DNA of 10,682 nt, taken from the NCBI GenBank assembly GCA_029262715.1, contig JAJCYX010000315.1, forward strand, positions 1 to 10,682, written 5' to 3'. The position numbers and the translations under genes were made by a program. The DNA comes from Chloroflexota bacterium. Lineage in GTDB: Bacteria; Chloroflexota; Dehalococcoidia; Lucifugimonadales; Lucifugimonadaceae. The notes beneath the pieces were generated by a model. That model searched no databases. It saw nothing but the letters and a program-made list of their open reading frames with translations, and was not told the origin of the DNA. Below, one piece after another: positions 5,265 to 10,682 of the stretch (the stretch's first letter is position 1; every line of letters starts with the position of its first letter).

Positions 5265-6011
5265 CTAACGGAATCGTGGCTGTGCCACCTCAATCCCGAG
5301 CTGTTCAATCTCCTCAAACAGCGCCCTTGGATCGCGCGGCTCGAACTGCAGTACAGGATCCAGGCTTGCAGCCTTGATGCGGTCCAACCTGAAAAGCCTC
5401 GACGCCTTGCGTAGATCATCGAACGTCAGCAAATACCACAGCGGAGACTGCACCATTAGCCCGTGCGGAGCCACAGTTCGCTCAGTGCGGTTGCCGTGCC
5501 GGTCCTCGTAACTTAGCCGAAGCGCTCGTCCATCCAGGAACGCCTCCTCGCACACGGTATATACATCCGGGTCGATCGAACCTGCGCCCATCACAGCGTC
5601 CTCAGATGGCGGAATGCCAATAACCACACGCTCAAGAATCCGTTCGAAACGCTCACGTCTCGCCTGAGGCAGCGATTCCAGCACCTTCGAAAATGCGCTC
5701 GCCACACCTCCGCCAGCCGGCACAGAACCCGTCACAGCGCTAAGTCGCTGCGAAACCCACATACCGAACAGCTCATTGATGCTCAGACCCAAAGGTGGCA
5801 TCGAATACTCCTGGCCAATCTGAAGCCCACCGCCCCGACCCGGCTCGCCGTAGATCGGCACATCCTGGTCTCTCAGTGCAGCGATATCACGATGAATCGT
5901 CCTGTCGCCAACTCCGAAGTGAGCAGCCAGTTCTGGGACTGTAACCGGCCCTCGGCGACTCCTCATGTATTCAACCAACCCGTACAGGCGCTGCAATCTC
6001 TGCAATCTCAT
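5265..6011 (-). CDS. HTH-WYL domain transcriptional regulator (YafY/PafC type)
   Basis: This 248-residue DNA-binding regulator has an N-terminal winged helix-turn-helix at about 4-65 (VTVPELAAHFGVGDRTIHRDIAALRDQDVPI, then the wing GEPGRGGGLQI) and a C-terminal WYL domain at about 147-222 with the name-giving W192-Y193-L194. WYL domains are thought to sense small or nucleic-acid ligands; the ligand cannot be told here. A short LEE/ERF linker helix region (105-132) joins them. The ATG at 6011 starts the typical MRLQRLQRLYGLVEYMRS; the nearby CGGAG is only two bases from it, so the Shine-Dalgarno is poor. It is divergent from the ABM-like gene at 6168 with 156 bases between, a usual arrangement for a regulator of its neighbour. 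Its last codons (V-A-Q-P-R-F-R) lie on a dispersed palindrome. Confidence 0.92.
   Translation of the reverse strand: MRLQRLQRLYGLVEYMRSRRGPVTVPELAAHFGVGDRTIHRDIAALRDQDVPIYGEPGRGGGLQIGQEYSMPPLGLSINELFGMWVSQRLSAVTGSVPAGGGVASAFSKVLESLPQARRERFERILERVVIGIPPSEDAVMGAGSIDPDVYTVCEEAFLDGRALRLSYEDRHGNRTERTVAPHGLMVQSPLWYLLTFDDLRKASRLFRLDRIKAASLDPVLQFEPRDPRALFEEIEQLGIEVAQPRFR
5276..5288. repeat. Palindrome GTGGC-TGT-GCCAC inside the 3' end of the WYL regulator gene
   Basis: This 13-base palindrome is identical to those at 3029-3041 and 4993-5005, but here it is within coding sequence, encoding V-A-Q-P and the first base of the next codon, six residues from the C-terminus. It may have replaced the original gene end. 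Confidence 0.7.
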
Positions 6012-6045
6012 CGCTCCGGGACATCTTCAGGTTGCCGGTAATAGG

Positions 6046-6061
6046 TGACATACCGCTGTCA
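6046..6061. promoter_or_regulatory. Candidate operator between WYL regulator and ABM-like gene
   Basis: TGACA-x6-TGTCA is a perfect 5-bp inverted repeat in the 156-base divergent spacer, 35 bases from the regulator start. A looser relative, GAACA-x5-TGTCC, lies at 6092-6107, and a half site GGGACA at 6018. Such a dyad is what an autoregulating dimeric regulator could bind. No binding evidence exists; this is inference. Confidence 0.35.
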
Positions 6062-6167
6062 GGGTTGGATTCTAATCTTCGTTTCGTGGTCGGGAACATC
6101 GTCTGTCCAGATCACTGTTTGCCCCGCAGGTAATTCTCGGAGCGCGATTAACAGCAGGAGAGCAGAG

Positions 6168-6494
6168 ATGTCAGGAAATCACGACCACCACGTTCTTGAG
6201 TTGGTCACATTCAAGCTGCAGCCAGGAGTGACGGAAGATCAGTTCATCGTAGCCAACGAATCGCTTTACGGATGGGCGAAGAGGCAGCCGGGATTCGTTT
6301 CGAGGCACCTGTCCTACAATTCGGAAGAGGACACATATATCGATGTGGTGTACTGGGTGTCTCTGGCAGCTGCGCAGGCCGCAAACGACCTGGCGATGAA
6401 CTCAGAGGAGTGCGCACCGATGTTCGGGATGTGCGATCTCGATACGGTGAAGTTGGTGCACGCAGGGCCGGTTGCCAGCGCTGTGGCGGTCTAG
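6168..6494 (+). CDS. Dimeric alpha/beta-barrel (ABM-like) small protein
   Basis: This 108-residue protein has the pattern of the dimeric alpha/beta-barrel superfamily that includes antibiotic-biosynthesis monooxygenase (ABM) proteins: strand VLELVTFKLQPGV (9-21), helix TEDQFIVANESLYGWAKRQ (22-40), PGFVSRHLSYNSEEDTYIDVVYWVSLAAAQAAND (41-74), a Met/Cys-rich ECAPMFGMCD (81-90) and a final strand DTVKLVHAGPV. Members range from cofactor-free oxygenases to proteins without known activity, so no reaction is assigned. The frame opens at 6045, but the ATG at 6168 has AGGAG seven bases upstream (6156-6160) and starts just before the first strand, so it is chosen. It is divergent from the WYL regulator, its likely controller, and is followed by a terminator. 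Confidence 0.82.
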   Translation: MSGNHDHHVLELVTFKLQPGVTEDQFIVANESLYGWAKRQPGFVSRHLSYNSEEDTYIDVVYWVSLAAAQAANDLAMNSEECAPMFGMCDLDTVKLVHAGPVASAVAV

Positions 6495-6564
6495 GCGATA
6501 GCGGTCGTCTCGACCACATACTGGCTTCTTGATCAGGTTCATATACATGCGCTCGACGCCGCAT

Positions 6565-6600
6565 ATGCGCCCTCGGACTAACCTCTGTGGGCGCATTTTG
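6565..6600 (+). terminator. Rho-independent terminator after the ABM-like gene
   Basis: ATGCGCCC (6565-6572) pairs with GGGCGCAT (6589-6596) over a 16-base loop, followed by TTT and a T-rich stretch. The 8-bp GC-rich stem and position 70 bases after the stop fit a terminator; the loop is larger than average and the T-run short. Confidence 0.55.
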
Positions 6601-6725
6601 CTGTGTTCAGAGCAGATAGCTCGTCAGGTGCACTCGTTAGTTTCACCGCCGCCACAACCAGCTATCATGTGCGCCTCTGCTGGCCGCCGATAAGTGCCGA
6701 CAGCCGGTCACACATCAATGCGAAT

Positions 6726-6738
6726 CTGGCTATGCCAG
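6726..6738. repeat. Palindrome CTGGC-TAT-GCCAG upstream of the PLP enzyme gene
   Basis: A perfect 5-bp inverted repeat with a three-base centre, of the same shape as the GTGGC-TGT-GCCAC elements, 41 bases before the start at 6779. The remaining 6495-6778 spacer holds only this and the terminator. Confidence 0.5.
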
Positions 6739-6778
6739 TAAACTCGAGTGTCAACTGAACCATCCGGAATCTCCCTCA

Positions 6779-7825
6779 ATGACCACAGCATCTACAAGCC
6801 AGAAACTCACCCGCTCGCAGCTGCGCTCACGCATCTCAAAGCTGCCTCGCATGCACATTGCGCACCTGCCGACACCGCTCGAAGAGATGCCTCGCCTCAG
6901 CGCCGAACTCGGCGGACCGCGCATCCTCGTCAAGCGAGAGGACATGACCGGTCTCGCATACGGTGGCAACAAGGCCCGACACTACGATTTCGAGATGCCG
7001 CACATCCGTGATGAGGGTTACGACACCGTGATCAACATCATGGACTACCACTCAAACAACGCCCGAATGACCGCTGCCGCCGCCAACAAGACCGGCCTGC
7101 GCTACGTCCTAATTCTCAAGAACGCGGCACACCGCAAGGTGCAGGGCAACCTGCTGATCGACAAGCTACTCGGTGCCGAACTCCACCTGCTCGACCAGTT
7201 TCAGTCTGAGACAGCGAACGACTACGCAGCGAAGCTCAAAGAGAAGCTCGAAAGCGAAGGTGCGAAGCCTTATCTCGTCCAGGACCACCTGTTCCCGCGC
7301 ATCGTCGGAATGGTCGGGTTCGTCGAGGCCGGACTGGAACTCCTCGATCAGATCGAGGAGCTTGGTCTCCAGAACGTACATATATACGGCGTCGCAGGCC
7401 GATCTATGTGCGGTCTCATCCTCGCAGCCCGCAACCTGGGGCTCGACTGGAAGTTCACTGGCGTCCAGGTGACGTACGACCCGCCGCTCGATGAGTACAT
7501 CTTCGATCACAACGAGGACATCAAGGAACTGCTCGATCTCCCGGTCACCTATTCGAAGGCCGATATGCCGGTGCTGAACCAGTATGTTGGCGAGGGCTAC
7601 GGGATCATGACGCCGGAGGTGATCGAGGCGATTCACATGGCGGCGCGCACGGACGCGATCATCTGCGACCCGAACTACACGGGTACGGTGATGGCGGCGC
7701 TGATTGACCAGGTTAGAGAAGGCAATCTGGGCAAAGACGAAACGGTGATTTTCCTGCACACAGGTGGTCTACCAGCAGTTTTCACATTCGCCGACCAGCT
7801 AGCTGGTTTTTCTGAGAGATCGTAA
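6779..7825 (+). CDS. PLP-dependent enzyme, D-cysteine desulfhydrase / ACC deaminase family
   Basis: This 348-residue protein is a fold-type II PLP enzyme related to D-cysteine desulfhydrase and 1-aminocyclopropane-1-carboxylate deaminase, which release ammonia and a keto product from small amino acids. K65 in YGGNKAR is the expected Schiff-base lysine; HSNNARMTAA (91-100) matches the QSNHxRQTAA substrate loop; GYGIMTPE (273-280, Y274) and CDPNYTG (296-302, Y300) match the two active-site tyrosines; FLHTGG (325-330) is the HTGG phosphate-loop motif. The usual GSGGTxAGL loop is replaced by GVAGRSMCGL (204-213), and the substrate loop has DYHSNN in place of xIQSNH, so substrate may differ from both named enzymes. 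The start codon has only a weak GGA upstream (6765-6767); the start places the PTP motif (31-33) normally. It stands alone, so context gives no substrate. Confidence 0.9.
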   Translation: MTTASTSQKLTRSQLRSRISKLPRMHIAHLPTPLEEMPRLSAELGGPRILVKREDMTGLAYGGNKARHYDFEMPHIRDEGYDTVINIMDYHSNNARMTAAAANKTGLRYVLILKNAAHRKVQGNLLIDKLLGAELHLLDQFQSETANDYAAKLKEKLESEGAKPYLVQDHLFPRIVGMVGFVEAGLELLDQIEELGLQNVHIYGVAGRSMCGLILAARNLGLDWKFTGVQVTYDPPLDEYIFDHNEDIKELLDLPVTYSKADMPVLNQYVGEGYGIMTPEVIEAIHMAARTDAIICDPNYTGTVMAALIDQVREGNLGKDETVIFLHTGGLPAVFTFADQLAGFSERS

Positions 7826-7840
7826 GCGATTTCCAGAGAA

Positions 7841-7878
7841 TTCCCACTCCCACTCCCACTCCCGCTTCAGCTTCAGCT
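7841..7878. repeat. Imperfect six-base tandem repeat
   Basis: Three CCCACT units (7843-7860) are followed by CCCGCT (7861-7866) and two TCAGCT units (7867-7878), keeping a six-base period over about 38 bases, just after the PLP enzyme stop. It could vary in copy number between strains. Confidence 0.65.
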
Positions 7879-7899
7879 AGCCAGCCAGCGAGGCCAATC

Positions 7900-7922
7900 C
7901 CCTCTCCCGGATCGGGAGAGGG
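7900..7922. repeat. CCCTCTCCC hairpin, diverged relative of the CTCCCTCCCA family
   Basis: CCCTCTCCCG (7900-7909) and CGGGAGAGGG (7913-7922) form a 10-bp stem with loop GAT. The right arm leads into TGAGGG, giving three GGG runs on the plus strand, similar to but shorter than the G-rich tail of the other copies. Confidence 0.7.
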
Positions 7923-7989
7923 TGAGGGTCATTTCGTCTTATTAGGAGAGAGTAGGTTTCTTTGTCAGCTTCGTGGGATCACTGATAAC

Positions 7990-8050
7990 GCAGCTCGCTG
8001 CCGCCGCACGCGGCACCCTCTCTCTAACTCCCTCCCAATCTGGGAGGGAG
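7990..8050. repeat. Palindrome pair plus inverted CTCCCTCCCA hairpin, copy 2
   Basis: GCAGC-TC-GCTGC (7990-8001) and GCCGC-AC-GCGGC (8003-8014) sit side by side, followed by the hairpin CTCCCTCCCA/TGGGAGGGAG (8028-8037/8041-8050, loop of three). Here the element is reversed: on the minus strand it reads hairpin, TTAGAGAGAGGG, then GTGCCGCG, the same order as at 9795-9834. The third GGG run is broken (GAG), so the quadruplex pattern is lost in this copy. This covers most of the 7826-8210 spacer, in which I see no gene. Confidence 0.7.
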
Positions 8051-8093
8051 AATGCCCGCCACCCTCAGCCAGTCACTCAGAATCCCAAGAAAA

Positions 8094-8107
8094 ACCCGCA
8101 CGCGGGT
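8094..8107. repeat. Palindrome ACCCGC-AC-GCGGGT
   Basis: A perfect 6-bp inverted repeat with a two-base centre, of the same arms as 3060-3073 and 3189-3202. It lies in the spacer before the LppM-like lipoprotein gene. Confidence 0.7.
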
Positions 8108-8210
8108 GCAAACTGAATTCAAACCCTTCTCCGACGATCAACCGATTACGGCCCGTTCTCCACGCTGCCATCCTGATCTAATAGATCAACAGACTCCCAG
8201 GGCAGCTTCA

Positions 8211-9050
8211 ATGAACGCACTCTCGCGGCGAATTCCAGTCCGCCTGACACCATTCTCAATTCTCGGGCTAATGCTCGCCATCGTCGGCTGCGGCACCATC
8301 GCCGTCGATATCCGTACTGAGATCATCAGCCAGCAAGAGATCAAGCAGAACCTCGAATACGTCATCTCTGGACCACTGGCCCAGCTGTTGATCACAGACC
8401 GAGAGGTCGATCTCAGCGGAGACTCTGAACTGGCCAACATCGAAACGATCGAAGCGGCTGGATGGGAAGTGCAGATAGACGTGACGCAGGTGGATGACGA
8501 AGATGCCATCAGGTTGCGCATGAGCCAGACGTTCAAGGGCGAAGACGCTGCCGAACAGTTCAGGCTGGCAACGGCGGCACTCTCCGAAGAAGACACCGCC
8601 ACATCAATGATCCCGTTCCTCGACATCACAGAGACCGAAGACGAGATCGTCTACGAACTACGAATGTCAGTCGAAGCAGACGAACAGACCGACCCATCGT
8701 CGACACAGGGCGAGCCGCTCACCATCGACGGCACACCGTTCCCTGCCGTGATTTATGTTGACGACACCGATAATGCCGCCGACCTGAGCGAGTTTGAAGA
8801 TGCCATCGAAGGTGCGTTCACAGACAGCCTCCAGGACTTCACAGACTCTCTCGAATCCAGCTTCGAAGACTTCATCACCGTGAAATGGACGGTTGAGATG
8901 CCCGGACACGTCCAGGATTCGAACGCAACAGACGAAGATGGCAGCCTGCTTACGTGGGACATCGGATTTGCTGACCTCTCAGACGGCGGCGATGAGCTGT
9001 TCGCCAGGAGCGTTGTCAACAAAAACGCATCCGGCAGCTGCAACCTGTAA
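8211..9050 (+). CDS. LppM/DUF3153-like lipoprotein
   Basis: This 279-residue protein has a lipoprotein signal: basic start (R6, R7, R11), hydrophobic FSILGLMLAIV and lipobox I-V-G-C27, so it is probably lipid-anchored outside the membrane. The mature part is acidic and beta-rich, with GWEVQIDVTQVDDEDAIRLRMSQTF (around 84-108), LDITETEDEIVYELRMSV, and a C-terminal VKWTVEMPGHVQDSNATDEDGSLLTWDI, which resembles the LppM (DUF3153) fold: a GW strand pair and a PG-x-V ... N ... LTWD end. Usual relatives carry a C-terminal membrane helix; this one ends SGSCNL without one. Two acidic repeats (EDAIEGAFTDSLQDF; TDSLESSFEDF) precede the last strands. The frame is open to 8052, but that extension covers repeats and would hide the signal peptide; the ATG at 8211 has AGGG eight bases before it. 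Function unknown. Confidence 0.8.
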   Translation: MNALSRRIPVRLTPFSILGLMLAIVGCGTIAVDIRTEIISQQEIKQNLEYVISGPLAQLLITDREVDLSGDSELANIETIEAAGWEVQIDVTQVDDEDAIRLRMSQTFKGEDAAEQFRLATAALSEEDTATSMIPFLDITETEDEIVYELRMSVEADEQTDPSSTQGEPLTIDGTPFPAVIYVDDTDNAADLSEFEDAIEGAFTDSLQDFTDSLESSFEDFITVKWTVEMPGHVQDSNATDEDGSLLTWDIGFADLSDGGDELFARSVVNKNASGSCNL

Positions 9051-9052
9051 GC

Positions 9053-9065
9053 CGCTCGGTGAGCG
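9053..9065. terminator. Small hairpin between convergent lipoprotein genes
   Basis: CGCTC-GGT-GAGCG fills most of the 20-base gap between two convergent stops. It could serve both strands as a weak terminator, but there is no T-run on either side. Confidence 0.3.
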
Positions 9066-9070
9066 ATTCT

Positions 9071-9625
9071 CTACGGGGCGTAGATCGACTCGACCGGCGC
9101 CACCAACGATTCCACTGCGTCAGGACCGTCATCCGGCACGCTGAACGAAACGCGACACGAGAAGTCGTTTGCCTGCGCCTCCAGATCGAGACGCTCAAAG
9201 AAGGCCGTTGGCTGCCCTGATTCAACCTCTATCTCTTTGTCCAGCAGTCGAAATCGTGTTGACCCGTTCGAATCCAGTATCTCGTAGCTGGCTATGACCA
9301 GCGTAAACAGAGTGCTGTTGTTGAAAACTGAGCCCGATACTTCGTACCAGTGGTTCGGTCCATCCGGCTGCGGGATTCCAGGGTGGAAGTCGACACAGGT
9401 CAAATCTCGCAGCTCAATGTCAGAGACGAACGAGGTCGCTGTTGATGTCGGAGTTGGTGTCGGGACCTGTGCTGTCGGCGCTATCGCCACGGTCGGTGTT
9501 GGTTCAACCGAAGCGCAACTGGCCAGCGCAAAGGTAGCAAGCACAAATCCCGCCAGAACCGAACTTATTTTTCGTTTGCTTGAGATGGCCAACCTCGAGG
9601 TTTCTAAACGACCAGCCTGCGACAT
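9071..9625 (-). CDS. Lipoprotein with a Pro/Thr linker and FxLyD-like domain
   Basis: This 184-residue protein starts with a basic segment, then SSVLAGFVLATFALASC with lipobox L-A-S-C37. A Pro/Thr-rich linker (EPTPTVAIAPTAQVPTPTPTSTAT, about 41-64) leads to a beta domain: LRDLTCVDFHPGIPQPDG, then YEVSGSVFNNSTLFTLVIASYEILDSNGSTRF, and later AFFERLDLEAQANDFSCRVSF. The GxVxNxSxxxxxxVxxxxxxxDxxG pattern resembles FxLyD-type extracellular domains; two cysteines (in DLTC and FSCR) could form a disulfide. It is expected to be anchored on the outer face of the cytoplasmic membrane. Start: ATG at 9625 with GAGG eight bases upstream. It is convergent with the LppM-like gene, 20 bases apart. No function is assigned. 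Confidence 0.72.
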   Translation of the reverse strand: MSQAGRLETSRLAISSKRKISSVLAGFVLATFALASCASVEPTPTVAIAPTAQVPTPTPTSTATSFVSDIELRDLTCVDFHPGIPQPDGPNHWYEVSGSVFNNSTLFTLVIASYEILDSNGSTRFRLLDKEIEVESGQPTAFFERLDLEAQANDFSCRVSFSVPDDGPDAVESLVAPVESIYAP

Positions 9626-9724
9626 TGCTCCGCCTCGTCAGCACACCGTACAGCCAGTCTCAACCGAACTGCGTTAGAGCAGTATTACGCAGGCAACGAG
9701 CTTCGCAGTGCACCGCCATCCAGA

Positions 9725-9738
9725 TGCCGTGTGCGGCA
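9725..9738. repeat. Palindrome TGCCG-TGTG-CGGCA
   Basis: A 5-bp inverted repeat followed by CTTTCCGGT, similar to GCCGC-GT-GCGGC plus TTTTTCCGGT at 4946-4967. Positioned in the 9626-10100 spacer, which has no gene that I can support. Confidence 0.55.
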
Positions 9739-9794
9739 CTTTCCGGTGTTTCACAGGCAGCTGTTCAATAGGAAGCGGTTGGGCTATCTTCATC

Positions 9795-9829
9795 CTCCCT
9801 CCCTGCCAGGGAGGGAGTTAGAGGGTGGG
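9795..9829. repeat. CTCCCTCCCT hairpin with G-quadruplex motif, copy 3
   Basis: CTCCCTCCCT (9795-9804) and AGGGAGGGAG (9808-9817) form a 10-bp stem with loop GCC. The stem has a compensating pair change from copy 1 (A-T to T-A at the loop end), so pairing is kept while sequence differs. The tail TTAGAGGGTGGG again gives four GGG runs (9809, 9813, 9823, 9827) with loops of 1, 7 and 1. Confidence 0.75.
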
Positions 9830-9918
9830 TGCCGCGAAGGGCTCTGTGGGTCTCAAGCCAACCTGTGCCTGTCGAAGGGTGGATTCAGGATTTATTTGAG
9901 AGACCGCGAATCATCGGC

Positions 9919-9947
9919 CAGATCCCTCCTTTACCGTCGGGATGACA
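9919..9947. repeat. CAGATCCCT ... CGGGATGACA module, copy 3
   Basis: This part matches the modules at 3178-3222 and 5151-5180, with a different short middle (CCTTTACCGT). As in copy 2 it is preceded by CGGC. A partial AGC-TT-GCT palindrome follows at 9979-9986. Confidence 0.6.
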
Positions 9948-9987
9948 GATCGAAAACGCGCTGGCCGCATGAAATCGCAGCTTGCTC

Positions 9988-10017
9988 CCGACACTCGCCA
10001 ACCCGCTCCCTTATAAT
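9988..10017 (+). promoter_or_regulatory. Sigma70-type promoter for the DUF1800 gene
   Basis: A perfect TATAAT (10012-10017) follows CCGACA (9988-9993, four of six matches to TTGACA) with an 18-base spacer. Transcription would start near 10024, leaving a leader of about 77 bases before the ATG at 10101. It is the best promoter match in the window. Confidence 0.6.
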
Positions 10018-10100
10018 CTCGGTAACCCTGATTCAGTGCACACACGTTCCACGCCCTCAGCTCCAGCAGCAGGAGTACCGGGCCCCACAGGAGTTGGAGA

Positions 10101-10682
10101 ATGGTTTCGACGCCAGCCGCCACGCAGACTCAGCTTGTCTCCCATCTGCTGAGACGCGCTGGCTTCGGCGGCACCAAAGATGAGATCGACCACTTCTCCG
10201 AGATGGGCTACGAAGCTACCGTCGAACATCTGCTCAATCCGCCCACCGTCGAATCCATGCCGCAGGACATCATCCGGCGCTACCACGTAGACCAGTCAGA
10301 CCTTCGGATTCAGCCCGCCACCGGCGCCAACTGGATCTACCGCATGGTCACAACCACTGCGCCGCTGCTGGAAAAGACCGCCCTGCTCTGGCACCGCGTA
10401 TTCGCAACCGGCCAGACAAAGCTCATCCAGGGCAAGGTCATCATGACCCAGCTCGAAATGTTCAGAACCCTCGGCCTCGGCAGCTACCAGGACCTCTTAC
10501 TGGCACTCTCACATGACCCTGCGATGCTCATGTGGCTGGACAACCAGGACAACCACAACGGTGCGATCAACGAAAACTTCGGCCGCGAAATACTCGAACT
10601 GTTCTCAATGGGCGTCGGCAACTACACCGAACAGGACATCTACGAATGCTCCCGAGCCTTCACAGGCTGGACCATCGCCAAC
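10101..10682 (+). CDS. DUF1800 family protein, N-terminal part (cut by window edge)
   Basis: The frame is open from the ATG at 10101 to the last base, giving 194 codons of a protein that normally has 400-600 residues. DUF1800 hallmarks are clear: HLLRRAGFG (15-23), W78-x-x-RM ... PLLEKTALLWHRVFATG (88-104), HDPAMLMWLDNQDN (138-151), NENFGREILELFSMGVGNYTEQD (157-179) and AFTGWTI (186-192). The family is of unknown biochemical role, often exported and usually followed by a DUF1501 (sulfatase-like) gene, which would be expected just beyond this window. No signal peptide is visible at this start. The start is supported by AGGAG (10089-10093) seven bases upstream and by the promoter at 9988-10017. 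Confidence 0.93.
   Translation, partial: MVSTPAATQTQLVSHLLRRAGFGGTKDEIDHFSEMGYEATVEHLLNPPTVESMPQDIIRRYHVDQSDLRIQPATGANWIYRMVTTTAPLLEKTALLWHRVFATGQTKLIQGKVIMTQLEMFRTLGLGSYQDLLLALSHDPAMLMWLDNQDNHNGAINENFGREILELFSMGVGNYTEQDIYECSRAFTGWTIAN

Noticed and set aside
7166..7759. Minus-strand open frame of 197 codons opposite the PLP enzyme
   Set aside because: It lies wholly inside a well-supported gene, is rich in Arg/Val/His as antisense frames are, and has no recognisable motif.
8052..8210. N-terminal extension of the LppM-like lipoprotein
   Set aside because: It begins inside a repeat hairpin, contains another palindrome and would bury the lipoprotein signal peptide.
9731..10183. Plus-strand open frame of 150 codons before the DUF1800 gene
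   Set aside because: It runs through three repeat elements and the promoter and overlaps the start of the DUF1800 gene in another frame.

Overview
The window is a stretch of bacterial chromosome with GC-rich genes and repeat-rich spacers. The gene mix is a metal-dependent amidohydrolase, two RhaM-type mutarotases, a dimeric alpha/beta-barrel (ABM-like) protein beside a WYL regulator, an LppM-like lipoprotein and a DUF1800 protein. Together with intergenic repeats of the CTCCCTCCCA-hairpin and GTCATTCTGAA/GGGATGACA types, this fits a free-living Chloroflexota bacterium (Dehalococcoidia, SAR202-like). That placement is inference from gene families and repeat style; there is no rRNA or phylogenetic marker to prove it. 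I see no tRNA, rRNA, CRISPR array, transposase or phage gene.

Layout. 1-438: 3' end of an unrecognised gene. 634-1476: amidohydrolase-2 family hydrolase, its start preceded by three tandem short palindromes. 2788-1500 (minus strand): a tightly overlapping operon of VanZ-like membrane protein, small helical protein and the rRNA-maturation endonuclease YbeY. 2789-3363: gene-free spacer filled with hairpins and composite repeats. 3364-4923: two RhaM-family mutarotase paralogues, one on each strand, separated by an AT-richer single-pass membrane protein gene that overlaps the second mutarotase by one base. 4924-5264: terminator plus a second composite repeat. 5265-6494: WYL-domain regulator divergent from a small ABM-like protein, with a possible operator between them. 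6779-7825: PLP-dependent enzyme of the D-cysteine desulfhydrase/ACC deaminase family. 7826-8210: repeat-filled spacer. 8211-9050 and 9625-9071: two convergent lipoprotein genes (LppM/DUF3153-like and FxLyD-like). 9626-10100: repeat-filled spacer ending in a good promoter. 10101-10682: start of a DUF1800 gene cut by the window edge.

Most genes look like independent housekeeping or catabolic units rather than one pathway. The most likely functional links are the vanZ-like/small protein/ybeY operon and the WYL regulator with the divergent ABM-like gene. No new multi-gene system is evident. The most unusual content is in the spacers: a family of 10-14 bp palindromes (arms around GC-TT-GC, GC-AA-GC, GC-AC-GC or GGC-TGT-GCC centres) that appear nested inside larger repeats, and a hairpin/G-quadruplex element family in four copies.
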